A DNA stretch of 64,000 nucleotides from Niveibacterium terrae (GCF_048213115.1 NZ_CP172404.1:1240001-1304000), one strand, 5' to 3'; positions 37,915-46,418 are shown, numbered from the stretch's first letter. The notes: generated from the letters alone by a model not told the origin. Numbers and translations are program-made.

Positions 37915-39471
37915 TTAGGCGTGCTGGATTTCATTGGCGTAACGGCCGGTGCCGAGGCTACCCGGACCGAGCTTGGCAAAGCGGACCATCAGGAACATCT
38001 CGACGATCAGCAGCACGGTGTAGAAGCCGACGAAGCCGGCGAGCGACCCGTACAGCGAGCCGACGCTCAGCGTCGAGGCTGACATGTGGGTCGGCAGCAC
38101 GCCGTAGATCGTCCAGGGCTGACGGCCGTACTCTGCGACGAACCAGCCCAGCTCACAGGCGAGCCACGGGGCGGGCAGGAAGAGCAAGGCCGAGCGCAGC
38201 AGCCAGCGGTGCTTGGCGAATGTTCCCTTGACCGAGAACCACAGCGCGAGGCCGAACAGCGCCAGCATGCCAAAGCCCAGGCCCACCATGAAGCGGAAGG
38301 CCCAGAAGAGTGGGGTTACGCGCGGAATCGTGTCGCGGGTTGCCTTGTCGATGATCTCGGGCGTCACTTCATCCATCGACTTGACGTAGCGGCGGAGCAG
38401 GAAACCGAAACCCAGATCGGCTTCGTGCGCTTTGAGCTTCGCGAGCGCTTCCTTGTCCTGGCGGTTGTGGCGGTAGGCTTCGAGTCCGCGCACCGCCTCG
38501 ATGCCCGAGACGACGCGTGCGCGGTTCTTGGCGAGGATCTCGTGGATGCCGGGCAGGGTCTTGGTGACCGAGCGGGTGCCGATCAGTCCCATCACCCAGG
38601 GGACCGAGATCTCCCAGTCGTTGCGCATCTCCTCTTCGTTGATGATCGCGGCGATCTTCAGGCTGGCCGGAGCCGGTTCGGTGTGCCAGATCGCCTCGAT
38701 CGCGGCCATCTTGGTTTGCTGCGCTTCGCCGACCGTATAGCCCGACTCGTCGCCGAGCACGATCACCGAGCAGACCGACGCGAAACCGAATGCGGCCGCG
38801 ATCCGGAAACTCTTGCGCGCGAATTCGACGTCGCGGTTTCTCAGCAAATACCAGCTCGAGATCGCCAGCACGAAGGCCGCGCCGGTCACATAGCCGGCCG
38901 AAACCGTATGGACGAACTTGGCCTGCGCGTCGGGGTTGAAGAGGATGGTCATGAAGTTGCTCATCTCCATCCGCATCGTGTCGTAGTTGAAGGTCGCGCC
39001 GACCGGGTTCTGCATCCAGCCGTTCGCGATCAGGATCCACAGCGCCGACAGGTTGGTGCCGATCGCCATCAGGATCGTCGCGAGCAGGTGCTGGCGGCGG
39101 GGCAGGCGGTCCCAGCCGAAGAAGAACAGGCCGATGAAGGTCGATTCGAGGAAGAAGGCCATCAGCCCTTCGATCGCCAGCGGTGCGCCGAAGATGTCGC
39201 CGACATAGTGCGAGTAGTAGGCCCAGTTGGTGCCGAACTGGAATTCGAGCGTGATGCCGGTCGTCACGCCCAGCGCGAAGTTGATGCCGAAGAGCTTGCC
39301 CCAGAAACGGGTCATGTCCTTGTAGATGACCTTGCCGGTCATCACATAGACGCTCTCCATGATGACCAGAATCCAGGTCATCCCTATCGTCAGCGGGACG
39401 AAGAGGAAGTGGTACATCGCGGTGGCGGCGAACTGCAGCCGCGACAGGTCGACCAGGTGCTCACTGAGCAT
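37915..39471 (-). CDS. cydA: Cytochrome bd ubiquinol oxidase subunit I
   Basis: 518 residues. Haem ligands are visible: His21 in MYHFLF (haem b595 ligand by analogy) and His in KFVHTVSAGYV (b558). The conserved Glu pair is in IEGLMAFFLEST. The Q loop is of the long type (residues ~250-370), and the quinol-binding segment GWFVAEYGRQPW is near residue 440. The start overlaps the end of cydP by 11 nt. This is the catalytic subunit of the low-oxygen terminal oxidase. Confidence 0.97.
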   Translation of the reverse strand: MLSEHLVDLSRLQFAATAMYHFLFVPLTIGMTWILVIMESVYVMTGKVIYKDMTRFWGKLFGINFALGVTTGITLEFQFGTNWAYYSHYVGDIFGAPLAIEGLMAFFLESTFIGLFFFGWDRLPRRQHLLATILMAIGTNLSALWILIANGWMQNPVGATFNYDTMRMEMSNFMTILFNPDAQAKFVHTVSAGYVTGAAFVLAISSWYLLRNRDVEFARKSFRIAAAFGFASVCSVIVLGDESGYTVGEAQQTKMAAIEAIWHTEPAPASLKIAAIINEEEMRNDWEISVPWVMGLIGTRSVTKTLPGIHEILAKNRARVVSGIEAVRGLEAYRHNRQDKEALAKLKAHEADLGFGFLLRRYVKSMDEVTPEIIDKATRDTIPRVTPLFWAFRFMVGLGFGMLALFGLALWFSVKGTFAKHRWLLRSALLFLPAPWLACELGWFVAEYGRQPWTIYGVLPTHMSASTLSVGSLYGSLAGFVGFYTVLLIVEMFLMVRFAKLGPGSLGTGRYANEIQHA

Positions 39472-39655
39472 GAGTTTTGTTCTCCCGATTGGTGTGGAGC
39501 TGCGCGTCGCTTGGGCTCGCTGCGATGTCTTCGGCGCGGACTTCGACCCGCTGATCGCGGACGAATCCCCACCAGAGCAGAGCGATCACCACCAGCTTGA
39601 TGGCGACCACGACTGCCAGTTCTTTTCCGAGGCCAGGTTTACGCATTGCTGTCAT
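39461..39655 (-). CDS. cydP: Cytochrome oxidase putative small subunit CydP
   Basis: 64 residues. A single membrane helix (ELAVVVAIKLVVIALLWWGFV) followed by a short polar tail beginning RDQRVEVRAEDI fits the CydP family encoded before cydA in many betaproteobacteria. ATG 39655 is chosen; ATG 39646 is the next option and neither has a strong ribosome binding site. It is the first gene of the bd-oxidase operon, so the region before it (39656-39829) is the control region shared with the divergent activator. Confidence 0.72.
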   Translation of the reverse strand: MTAMRKPGLGKELAVVVAIKLVVIALLWWGFVRDQRVEVRAEDIAASPSDAQLHTNRENKTHAQ

Positions 39656-39683
39656 TGATGAAAGCGTGGTTTCGTCGTTCCCA

Positions 39684-39699
39684 TTCAAGATCCGGGCCA
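39684..39699 (-). promoter_or_regulatory. Candidate sigma-54-like promoter of the cyd operon
   Basis: The minus strand reads TGGCCCGGATCTTGAA. It matches TGGCACG-N4-TTGCA except at the fifth base and at the C of the -12 GC. Predicted start is near 39673, leaving a ~18-nt leader before cydP. The -12 mismatch is a real weakness. Confidence 0.45.
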
Positions 39700-39776
39700 G
39701 ATTTCATGATTCCGACAAATTGCTGCAAAAACAATGATTTCCAGAGCAACGGTTATCGGCCGAGGGGCGGAAGGTC

Positions 39777-39819
39777 TGCCACAGACTGCCATTCTGGCAG
39801 CCTTTGGCAGACTGTGGCA
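39777..39819. promoter_or_regulatory. Phased TGCCA/TGGCA half-site array (candidate enhancer)
   Basis: TGCCA occurs at 39777 and 39787; TGGCA at 39795, 39805 and 39815. Same-direction copies are exactly 10 bp apart. The outer 15-mers TGCCACAGACTGCCA and TGGCAGACTGTGGCA form an inverted repeat with one mismatch; the centre CTGCCA-TTC-TGGCAG is a perfect palindrome. The array lies ~105-145 bp upstream of the candidate cyd start and 10 bp before the activator gene. Confidence 0.75.
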
Positions 39820-39829
39820 CAGTTCGGTT

Positions 39830-41170
39830 ATGCCTGTCGCCAAGTCTTTCGTCACGACTATCTCCCATCCTCTTGCCGAGTTGCTCTCCATGCTCGACGC
39901 TGCGCCCGAGCCGCACATCATCCTCGATGCAGACTATCGAATCATCGGAGCGAATAGCGCTTACCGCAAGCAGATCGCGAACGGAGAAGGGGTCATCGGT
40001 CGCAACTGTTTTCAGGTTTCCTGCCAGCACACCCAGCCCTGTGATCGCTCGGGGGAAGCCTGTCCGCTTGGGCGCTGCCTCGCCTCGGGGCGGCGCGAAC
40101 GTGTTCTGCACCTGCGCCACACTGCGAATGGTGACGAGTACCGGAACATCGAGCTGACGCCGATCCGCGACGGCGGCGGGGAGATCCGCTATTTCGTCGA
40201 GAAGCTGGAGCTGCAGCCGGTCGCGGAGCGCTCCGGCGCGAGGCAGCTGATCGGCGCTTCAAAGCGTTTCGGGCAGATGATGGATCTGGCGTCGCGCGTC
40301 GCGAAGGCCGATGCGGTCGTGCTGCTCGAAGGCGAATCGGGGACCGGCAAGGAGCTGGTGGCCCAGGCGATCCATCAGATGAGCCGGCGTGCCAAAAGGC
40401 CTTTCGTTGCCGTCGATTGCTCGGGGATTCCTGAGAATCTGTTCGAGAGCGAACTCTTCGGCCACGAGCGCGGAGCTTTCACCGGCGCTGTCGCGGCCCG
40501 GGTCGGGCTCGTCGAAGCGGCCAACGGCGGCACGCTCTTCCTCGACGAAGTCGGCGAGATTCCGCTCGCGATGCAGGTCAAGCTGCTCCGTCTGCTCGAG
40601 ACCAGCGCCTACCGGCGGGTCGGCTCCAGCGAGCCGAGGCGGGCGGACATCCGCGTGATCTCGGCGACTCACCGCTCGCTGCGCGAGATGGTCGCAGCGG
40701 GGAGCTTTCGTGCCGACCTCTACTACCGGCTCAACATCTTTCCGATCGAAGTGCCGGCGCTGCGCGAACGCCTGGACGATCTGCCGGCGCTCGTCGCGGC
40801 GCTGCTCGCGCGGGTCGCTCCCGGGCGCAGCCTCCAGCTCTCCGCCGCGGCGATGAAGGAGCTCTCCGCTTATGCCTTCCCCGGCAATGTCCGCGAGCTG
40901 CGCAATCTGCTCGAACGGGCCAGCCTGATCTCGGACGGCGAAGTGATTGGCGTCGAGCACCTGCCGGCCGAGGTCTGTGGTGTCGGGCCCGTCGCGCGGG
41001 CTTTTGCCGATGAGCCCGACCTGGCGGGCCAGCTAGAAGGGCACAGGGGCTCGCGCAAGAAGCTGGCTCAGGCGTTGGGCATCAGCGAACGAACCCTGTA
41101 CCGGCGCCTGAAGGCGTTGGCCGAAAGCCGATCGTCACCTAATTGTCACGGCAGCGACATCGAAGGATAA
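39830..41170 (+). CDS. Sigma-54-dependent activator with cysteine-rich PAS sensor
   Basis: 446 residues. The N-terminal PAS domain (residues ~15-135) contains five cysteines within ~33 residues (NCFQVSC, PCDRSGEACPLGRC), suggesting metal, haem or redox sensing. The central AAA+ domain has Walker A GEGESGTGKE-type (GESGTGKELVA), the sigma-54 loop GAFTGA, GGTLFLDEVGEI and FPGNVRELRNLLER. The C-terminus is a Fis helix-turn-helix (RKKLAQALGISERTLYRRL). No receiver, so activation is by the PAS domain. ATG 39830 is chosen because the PAS domain follows directly. It is divergent from the cyd operon, the likely target. Confidence 0.88.
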   Translation: MPVAKSFVTTISHPLAELLSMLDAAPEPHIILDADYRIIGANSAYRKQIANGEGVIGRNCFQVSCQHTQPCDRSGEACPLGRCLASGRRERVLHLRHTANGDEYRNIELTPIRDGGGEIRYFVEKLELQPVAERSGARQLIGASKRFGQMMDLASRVAKADAVVLLEGESGTGKELVAQAIHQMSRRAKRPFVAVDCSGIPENLFESELFGHERGAFTGAVAARVGLVEAANGGTLFLDEVGEIPLAMQVKLLRLLETSAYRRVGSSEPRRADIRVISATHRSLREMVAAGSFRADLYYRLNIFPIEVPALRERLDDLPALVAALLARVAPGRSLQLSAAAMKELSAYAFPGNVRELRNLLERASLISDGEVIGVEHLPAEVCGVGPVARAFADEPDLAGQLEGHRGSRKKLAQALGISERTLYRRLKALAESRSSPNCHGSDIEG

Positions 41171-41184
41171 AGCGGAGCTGATGA

Positions 41185-41211
41185 GATTCCTCTTTTGCCC
41201 TGAGAGGAATC
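41185..41211 (+). promoter_or_regulatory. Hairpin sequestering the ribosome binding site of the phosphoesterase gene
   Basis: A perfect 9-bp stem GATTCCTCT/AGAGGAATC with a 9-nt loop. The 3' arm contains the Shine-Dalgarno GAGAGGA, placed just before ATG 41215. No T tract follows, so it is not a terminator. Confidence 0.65.
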
Positions 41212-41214
41212 GCG

Positions 41215-42573
41215 ATGTCGTCCCGCCCAACCGAAAAACCGCAGCCTTCGCTGTCCCGCCGGACTTTTTTCAAGCGCACCCTGGTCGGTGCGACGGTCAT
41301 CGGTTTGCCCACGGGGCTGGCCGCCTGCGGTGGCGATTCCTCCGGTGACAGCAGCAAGAGTCCGGTCAAGTTCGCGGTGCTCAGCGATACCCACTTCTTC
41401 GACACCGCGGCGCTGGGCGACAGCGCCGAGCTGGACGCGTATCTGCTGCAGGATCGCAAGATGATCAAGGAGAGCGTCGAGATCTTCGATGCGGCGCTCG
41501 CCGACATCAAGAGCCAGAATCTCGACTTCCTGTTGATCTCGGGCGATCTGACCAAGGATGGCGAGCGCTCAGGGCACGAAGCACTGGCCAAGCGGCTCGC
41601 CGCGCTGGGCAAGAAGGTCTATGTGATTCCGGGCAACCACGACATCAACAATCCGCACGCGCGCGACTACCGAACGACGCCCTCGACGGCTGCAACCCAG
41701 GTCACGCCGGACGATTTCCGCTCCATCTATGCGAACTGCGGCTATGGCAGCGCGCTCTACTCGGATCCGAATTCGCTCAGCTACATCGCCGAACCCGCCG
41801 AAGGCGTCTGGCTCTTCGCGATCGACTCGTGCCAGTACGCGAACAACCTGAGCCTGGGCGAGCCGGTCACCGCGGGGGCGATCAGCGACCTGAGCCTGGG
41901 CTGGATCGAAGCGCGGCTGCAGGAAGCGAAATCGCGCGGCAAGATCGTGATCGGCATGATGCACCACGGTTTGGTCGAGCACTTCACGGGACAGTCGTCG
42001 CTGTTCTCCGAATATCTGGTCAATAAGCGCGAGGCGATCGCCGCGATGCTTGCCGCAAACGGTCTGGGCGTGATGTTCACCGGCCACTTCCACGCCAACG
42101 ACGTGGTCGGCAAGACCTATAGCGGGAAGACGATCTATGACGTCGAGACCGGCTCGACGGTGACCGCGCCCAGCCCCTATCGCTTCGTGAGCCTGGATCG
42201 CTCGACTGCGACGCTGACGATCAGCACCTCGGTTGTCACGAAGACCGGCTCGCACCCGAGCGATTTCCAGACCTGGGCCAAGGATTACCTGACGAGCGGG
42301 CTCAACACGCTCGTCACCTACATGCTGACCAACGCTCCCTACAATCTGCCCTCGGCTCAGGTCACCGCGCTGTTGCCGCTGATCGTGCCGGCCCTGGTCG
42401 CCCACTATGCCGGCGACGAAAAGCTGACCGATGCGACGACCCAGGCGACTCTTGCGGCGATGGTCGCGAGCACGGATGCGAACACGAAGATGATGGGGGG
42501 GCTGATCCAGGGGCTGTGGGCCGACCCGAGTCCGGCCGACAACAACCTGAGCCTGACGCTTGCCAAGGCTTGA
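41215..42573 (+). CDS. Tat-exported calcineurin-like metallophosphoesterase, probable lipoprotein
   Basis: 452 residues. The N-terminus has the twin-arginine motif SRRTFFK and a lipobox-like GLAAC, so it is probably folded, Tat-exported and lipidated. The dinuclear metal-site motifs follow in order: SDTHFF, SGDLTKDGE, GNHDIN, MHHG and GHFHAND. The C-terminal ~120 residues are helical and not recognised. The substrate could be a phosphodiester or nucleotide. It converges on metR, sharing a hairpin terminator. Confidence 0.85.
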   Translation: MSSRPTEKPQPSLSRRTFFKRTLVGATVIGLPTGLAACGGDSSGDSSKSPVKFAVLSDTHFFDTAALGDSAELDAYLLQDRKMIKESVEIFDAALADIKSQNLDFLLISGDLTKDGERSGHEALAKRLAALGKKVYVIPGNHDINNPHARDYRTTPSTAATQVTPDDFRSIYANCGYGSALYSDPNSLSYIAEPAEGVWLFAIDSCQYANNLSLGEPVTAGAISDLSLGWIEARLQEAKSRGKIVIGMMHHGLVEHFTGQSSLFSEYLVNKREAIAAMLAANGLGVMFTGHFHANDVVGKTYSGKTIYDVETGSTVTAPSPYRFVSLDRSTATLTISTSVVTKTGSHPSDFQTWAKDYLTSGLNTLVTYMLTNAPYNLPSAQVTALLPLIVPALVAHYAGDEKLTDATTQATLAAMVASTDANTKMMGGLIQGLWADPSPADNNLSLTLAKA

Positions 42574-42583
42574 CAGGGTGCTG

Positions 42584-42617
42584 TGCCGGGCATTTCAGAT
42601 CAGCGAAATGCCCGGCA
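42584..42617. terminator. Bidirectional hairpin between the phosphoesterase gene and metR
   Basis: A perfect 13-bp stem TGCCGGGCATTTC/GAAATGCCCGGCA with an 8-nt loop lies 11 nt after the phosphoesterase stop and overlaps the last codons of metR. T tracts are short. Confidence 0.7.
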
Positions 42618-43518
42618 GATCCCGCAGCGAATTCTGCCGCATCAGGCGGACGAAGTCGGCGAGGTAGGCCCTGTCCTTCAGTGCGGCAGGAGAGACGGCA
42701 TAGAGGCGGGCGGTGAGGCCTGATTCGCCGATTCGCTGCCTCGCGACATAGCCGCGATCCAGATAATTCTTGACCGCCCACAGCGGTAGCGCGGCGATGC
42801 CGCGACCGCTCGCGACGAGCTGCAGCATTGCGACGGTCAGTTCGCTGGTCCGGCGTCGCGGCGCGATGCCGGCCGGGCGCAGGACCTGACGAACCAGATC
42901 GAGCATCTCGTCGGGAACCGGATAGGTGATCAGGGTCTGATCCGCGAAGTCTTCCGCGGCGAGCCAGGGCTTGGCGCTCAGTGGGTGGCCCTTGGGTAGC
43001 AGCGCGACCATCTCGAACGCGAAGAGCGGCCAGGTCGTCACGCCTGCCTCATCCTCCGGCGGCTCCGAGACGATCGCGACTTCGGCCCGCCCCTGCTGGA
43101 GCAGGCCCACCGGGTCGGCCTGAAAGCCCGACACGATGTCGAGCTCGACCTCCGGCCACGCGGAGCGGAATTCATCCATCGCCGGCATCAGCCAGTCAAA
43201 ACAGGTGTGGCATTCGACGGCGATGCGCAGATCGCCGGCCCGTCCGCTGACGAGGCGGGAGAGATCGCGCTCGGCTTCCTCTATCCGGGGCAGCACCTCC
43301 GCTGCGAGTTTGAGCAGGCGCTGCCCGGCGGCGCTGAACACGAGCGGGTTGGACTTTCGCGCGAACAGCTCGCCTCCGTACTGCTCTTCCAATGCCTTGA
43401 TCTGATGCGACAGAGCGGACTGGGTCAGCTTGAGGTTTTGCGCGGCCCGCGACAGGTTTCCGGTGTCGCGCAACGCGATCAGTGTCTTCAGGTGGCGCAG
43501 TTCGAGCAGCGATTGCAT
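42595..43518 (-). CDS. metR: LysR-family regulator, probable MetR
   Basis: 307 residues. N-terminal helix-turn-helix (LRHLKTLIALRDTGNLSRAA, LTQSALSHQIKALEEQ) and a C-terminal LysR substrate domain with ECHTCFDWLMPAM, which is characteristic of MetR. MetR uses homocysteine as co-inducer and activates metE and other methionine genes. It is divergent from metE with a 96-bp gap, the classical arrangement. No exact TGAA-N5-TTCA box is evident to me in that gap. Confidence 0.88.
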   Translation of the reverse strand: MQSLLELRHLKTLIALRDTGNLSRAAQNLKLTQSALSHQIKALEEQYGGELFARKSNPLVFSAAGQRLLKLAAEVLPRIEEAERDLSRLVSGRAGDLRIAVECHTCFDWLMPAMDEFRSAWPEVELDIVSGFQADPVGLLQQGRAEVAIVSEPPEDEAGVTTWPLFAFEMVALLPKGHPLSAKPWLAAEDFADQTLITYPVPDEMLDLVRQVLRPAGIAPRRRTSELTVAMLQLVASGRGIAALPLWAVKNYLDRGYVARQRIGESGLTARLYAVSPAALKDRAYLADFVRLMRQNSLRDLPGISLI

Positions 43519-43614
43519 GAATGAAATTCTCGATGAATCAAAGAAATTATCGTTTGAATAATACGTCGAAGACCGCGATGATCGCAAAAGATATTCAACA
43601 CAAAGCGAATCATC

Positions 43615-45930
43615 ATGATAAGAACTCATGTTCTCGGGTTTCCCCGCATCGGTGCGCAGCGCGAACTCAAGCGCGCGCTGGAAGCCTACTGGCGCGGTCA
43701 GATCGACGCCGGGGCGCTCGAAGAGTGCGGTCGCGCACTGCGCGCGCGGCACTGGGCTTTGCAGCGCGAAGCCGGGCTCGACTGTGTCTGCGTCGGCGAC
43801 TTCGCCTTCTACGATCACGTTGCCAATCACATCCAGCTCTTCGGTTGCGAACCCTCGCGCTTCGGATTCTCGGATGCGGATTCCGGCCTCGTGCGCACTT
43901 TCACGATGGCGCGCGGCGTGGCCAGGGAAATCGGTACCGGGCACGGCGCTTGTTCGGCGAGCGGGCGGGGCGCGCTGGAGATGAGCAAGTGGTTCGATAC
44001 CAATTACCACTATCTGGTCCCCGAGTTCGGTCCGCAGACCGCTTTCCGGCTCGCCGCCGAGCGCCTGCTCGGCGAAGTCGACGAGGCGCTGGCTCTGGGC
44101 CATCCGGTCAAGACCGTCCTGCTCGGACCCTTGAGCTTTCTCTATCTGGGCAAATCGCTCGAGGAGGGCTTCGAGCGGCTCGATCTTCTCGATTCGCTGC
44201 TGCCCGTCTATCGACAGTTGCTCGGTCAGCTCAAGGCCAGAGGTGTCGCCTGGGTCCAGCTCGACGAGCCCATCCTGGGCCTGGACCTGCCGGATGCCTG
44301 GCGACATGCGTTCGAGCCCGCCTATCACCGGCTGCAGGTGCCCGGCCTCCCGGTGCTGCTGGCGACTTACTTTTCACCGCTGGCCGAGAACGCACATCTC
44401 GCCTGCCGTCTTCCGGTTGCCGCGCTGCACCTCGACCTCGTGCGCGGGGACGAGGATCTGCAGAGCGTGTTGCAGTGGCTTCCCGAACACCGCGAACTGT
44501 CGCTGGGCATTCTGGACGGACGCAACATCTGGCGCTGCGATCTGGATGCCGCGCTCGATCGGCTGAGTGCTCTGCGCGAGCGGCGCGGCGGCACGCTGTG
44601 GCTCGCGCCGTCCTGTTCCTTGCTGCATGTGCCGCTGACCCTGGCCGATGATGAGGCATTGGACGCTGAGCTGCGCCCCTGGGTCGCGGGTGCCGTCGAG
44701 AAGCTCACTGAGCTCGAACTGCTCAGATCCGCGCTGTCCGGAGGGGAGGCCGCAGCGAAGGTTTTGCCGGCATTCGATGAGGCGCGGGAGGTTCGGGCGC
44801 GCCGTGCGCTAAGCTCCCGGGTCAGCAAGAAGGCCGTTGCCGCGCGCATCAACGCGCTCGCGCCGGACGACTATCGACGTGCCAGCCCATTTTCCGTGCG
44901 CCAGCGCCTGCAGCGCGAGCGCTTCAATCTTCCGCTGTTCCCGACCACGACGATCGGCTCCTTCCCGCAGACCGAGAGCATCCGTGCCACGCGCGCCGCA
45001 CTCCGGCGGGGTGCGCTCAGCGATGGCGACTACCGCTCGGCGATCCGCAACGAGATTGCGAGTGCGGTCAGGGAACAGGAAGCGCTGGGACTCGATGTGC
45101 TGGTCCATGGCGAGGCCGAGCGCAACGACATGGTCGAATACTTCGGCGGGCAGCTCGAAGGCTTCGCCTTCACGGCCAACGGCTGGGTTCAGTCCTATGG
45201 TTCGCGCTGCGTGAAGCCGCCCATCCTGTTCGGCGATGTCGAACGCCCCAGAGCGATGACGGTCGAATGGAGCCGCTACGCGCAGAGCCTGACGGCACGG
45301 CCGGTGAAAGGGATGCTGACCGGCCCCGTGACGATCCTGCAGTGGTCTTTTGTTCGCGACGATGTGCCGCGCTCGCTCTGCGCGCAGCAGATCGCGTTGG
45401 CGATCCGCGACGAAGTCGGCGATCTGGAGGCCGCCGGCTTGGGCATGATCCAGATCGACGAACCTGCTCTGCGCGAAGGTCTGCCTCTGCGCCGGGCGCA
45501 CTGGCGCGATTACCTCGCTTGGGCGACGCGCACATTCCGCCTGTCGGTCAGCGGCGTCGCGGACTCGACCCAGATCCACACCCATATGTGCTATGCGGAG
45601 TTCGGCGACATCCTCGAGGCGATCACGGCGATGGACGCGGATGTGATCACGCTGGAGGCGAGCCGCTCGGGCATGACGCTGCTGCGGGATTTCGCCGACT
45701 TTCGCTATCCGAACGAGATCGGCCCCGGCGTTTATGACATCCATTCGCCGGTGGTTCCCGCGCAAGCCCAGGTGGAGGCGCTGGTCCGCAAGGCAGCGGA
45801 GGTCGTGCCGGCCCGCAACATCTGGGTGAACCCGGACTGCGGGCTGAAGACCCGGGCTTGGCCTGAAACCCGGGCGGCGCTGAGCAGCATGGTTGCGGCG
45901 GCCCGGGCCTTGCGTCAGGAGTTTGCCTGA
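43615..45930 (+). CDS. metE: Cobalamin-independent methionine synthase
   Basis: 771 residues, full length. The N-terminal domain starts IRTHVLGFPRIGAQRELK; the C-terminal barrel has FPTTTIGSFPQT, HGEAERNDMVEYFG, IQIDEPALREGLPLR, and the zinc ligands His/Cys in THMCYAEF and Cys in NPDCGLKTR. It transfers a methyl group from methyltetrahydrofolate-polyglutamate to homocysteine. The ribosome binding site before ATG 43615 is weak (AAAGCGAAT), and the gene is probably activated by the divergent MetR. Confidence 0.96.
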   Translation: MIRTHVLGFPRIGAQRELKRALEAYWRGQIDAGALEECGRALRARHWALQREAGLDCVCVGDFAFYDHVANHIQLFGCEPSRFGFSDADSGLVRTFTMARGVAREIGTGHGACSASGRGALEMSKWFDTNYHYLVPEFGPQTAFRLAAERLLGEVDEALALGHPVKTVLLGPLSFLYLGKSLEEGFERLDLLDSLLPVYRQLLGQLKARGVAWVQLDEPILGLDLPDAWRHAFEPAYHRLQVPGLPVLLATYFSPLAENAHLACRLPVAALHLDLVRGDEDLQSVLQWLPEHRELSLGILDGRNIWRCDLDAALDRLSALRERRGGTLWLAPSCSLLHVPLTLADDEALDAELRPWVAGAVEKLTELELLRSALSGGEAAAKVLPAFDEAREVRARRALSSRVSKKAVAARINALAPDDYRRASPFSVRQRLQRERFNLPLFPTTTIGSFPQTESIRATRAALRRGALSDGDYRSAIRNEIASAVREQEALGLDVLVHGEAERNDMVEYFGGQLEGFAFTANGWVQSYGSRCVKPPILFGDVERPRAMTVEWSRYAQSLTARPVKGMLTGPVTILQWSFVRDDVPRSLCAQQIALAIRDEVGDLEAAGLGMIQIDEPALREGLPLRRAHWRDYLAWATRTFRLSVSGVADSTQIHTHMCYAEFGDILEAITAMDADVITLEASRSGMTLLRDFADFRYPNEIGPGVYDIHSPVVPAQAQVEALVRKAAEVVPARNIWVNPDCGLKTRAWPETRAALSSMVAAARALRQEFA

Positions 45931-45934
45931 TCGG

Positions 45935-46240
45935 TCAGAGAAAGTACTCGTCGCCGCTGTGGTGGTCGAGGCCGGGGTGGTGATCGAAGCGCACGACGCC
46001 GACCGCGGCACGGCCTGCGACGGCGCGCGTGACCTGCGCGACGCCTTCTGAGCCAAAACCGCCGCACAGCTCGATCGCGATGATGCCGTCCGCGACGAGC
46101 TGCTTGGCGAGCGTGCAGGCATCAGCGTAGTTCTTGACCGCATGAACGACGAGCTCGACTTCGGGTGTCAGAACTTCGGCGCGGTGCTGGCTGGGGTCGG
46201 CTTCGGGGGCAACGAAGATGAAAGCGGCACGCATGGCCAT
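45935..46240 (-). CDS. DUF6506-family small protein
   Basis: 101 residues. The pattern AAFIFVAPEADPSQHRAEV, VVHAVKNYADACTLAKQLV, AIELCGGFGSEGVAQV and VGVVRFDHHPGLD matches the DUF6506 family of unknown function. No export signal. ATG 46240 has AAGGAG upstream. It converges on metE with a 4-bp gap. A possible promoter (TACAAT at 46297-46302 on the minus strand) overlaps the U tract of the triple-hairpin element upstream. Confidence 0.7.
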   Translation of the reverse strand: MAMRAAFIFVAPEADPSQHRAEVLTPEVELVVHAVKNYADACTLAKQLVADGIIAIELCGGFGSEGVAQVTRAVAGRAAVGVVRFDHHPGLDHHSGDEYFL

Positions 46241-46301
46241 GACGAACTCCTTGTGGAAGAGGGAGTCGTCAGCTTAGGCAGAACCCGGTGCCCGGGATTG
46301 T

Positions 46302-46401
46302 AAAAAAGCGACCAGCCGCGTTAACCGCGGCTGGTCGGGCCAGGTTAACCCTGGCCGGTCGATTTGCCAACCCGTCGGACAGGGGTAACCCCTGTCGGTC
46401 G
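46302..46401 (-). ncRNA. Three-unit hairpin element ending in an intrinsic terminator
   Basis: On the minus strand three 24-nt units each consist of CGACC plus a 19-nt hairpin with a GUUA(A)-type loop: stems GACAGGGG/CCCCTGTC (46378-46396), GGCCAGG/CCTGGCC (46338-46356) and CCGCG-containing AGCCGCG/CGCGGCT (46313-46333 region, extended by the flanking CGACC/GGTCG to 12 bp). Stems differ in sequence yet stay paired. The last hairpin is followed by six U, so it also looks like a terminator. It may be a small RNA, a 3' UTR element or a repeat. It lies downstream of the PEP-CTERM gene's own terminator. Confidence 0.5.
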
Positions 46402-46418
46402 AGTCTTTTCCTGTGGGC

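Noticed and set aside
39795..39809. Sigma-54 promoter TGGCAGCCTTTGGCA for the activator gene itself
   Set aside because: GG and GC are one base too close for a -24/-12 element; the sequence is better explained by the half-site array.
43519..43614. MetR box in the metR-metE gap
   Set aside because: TGAA and TTC elements occur but no TGAA-N5-TTCA dyad with correct spacing, so I do not annotate a site.
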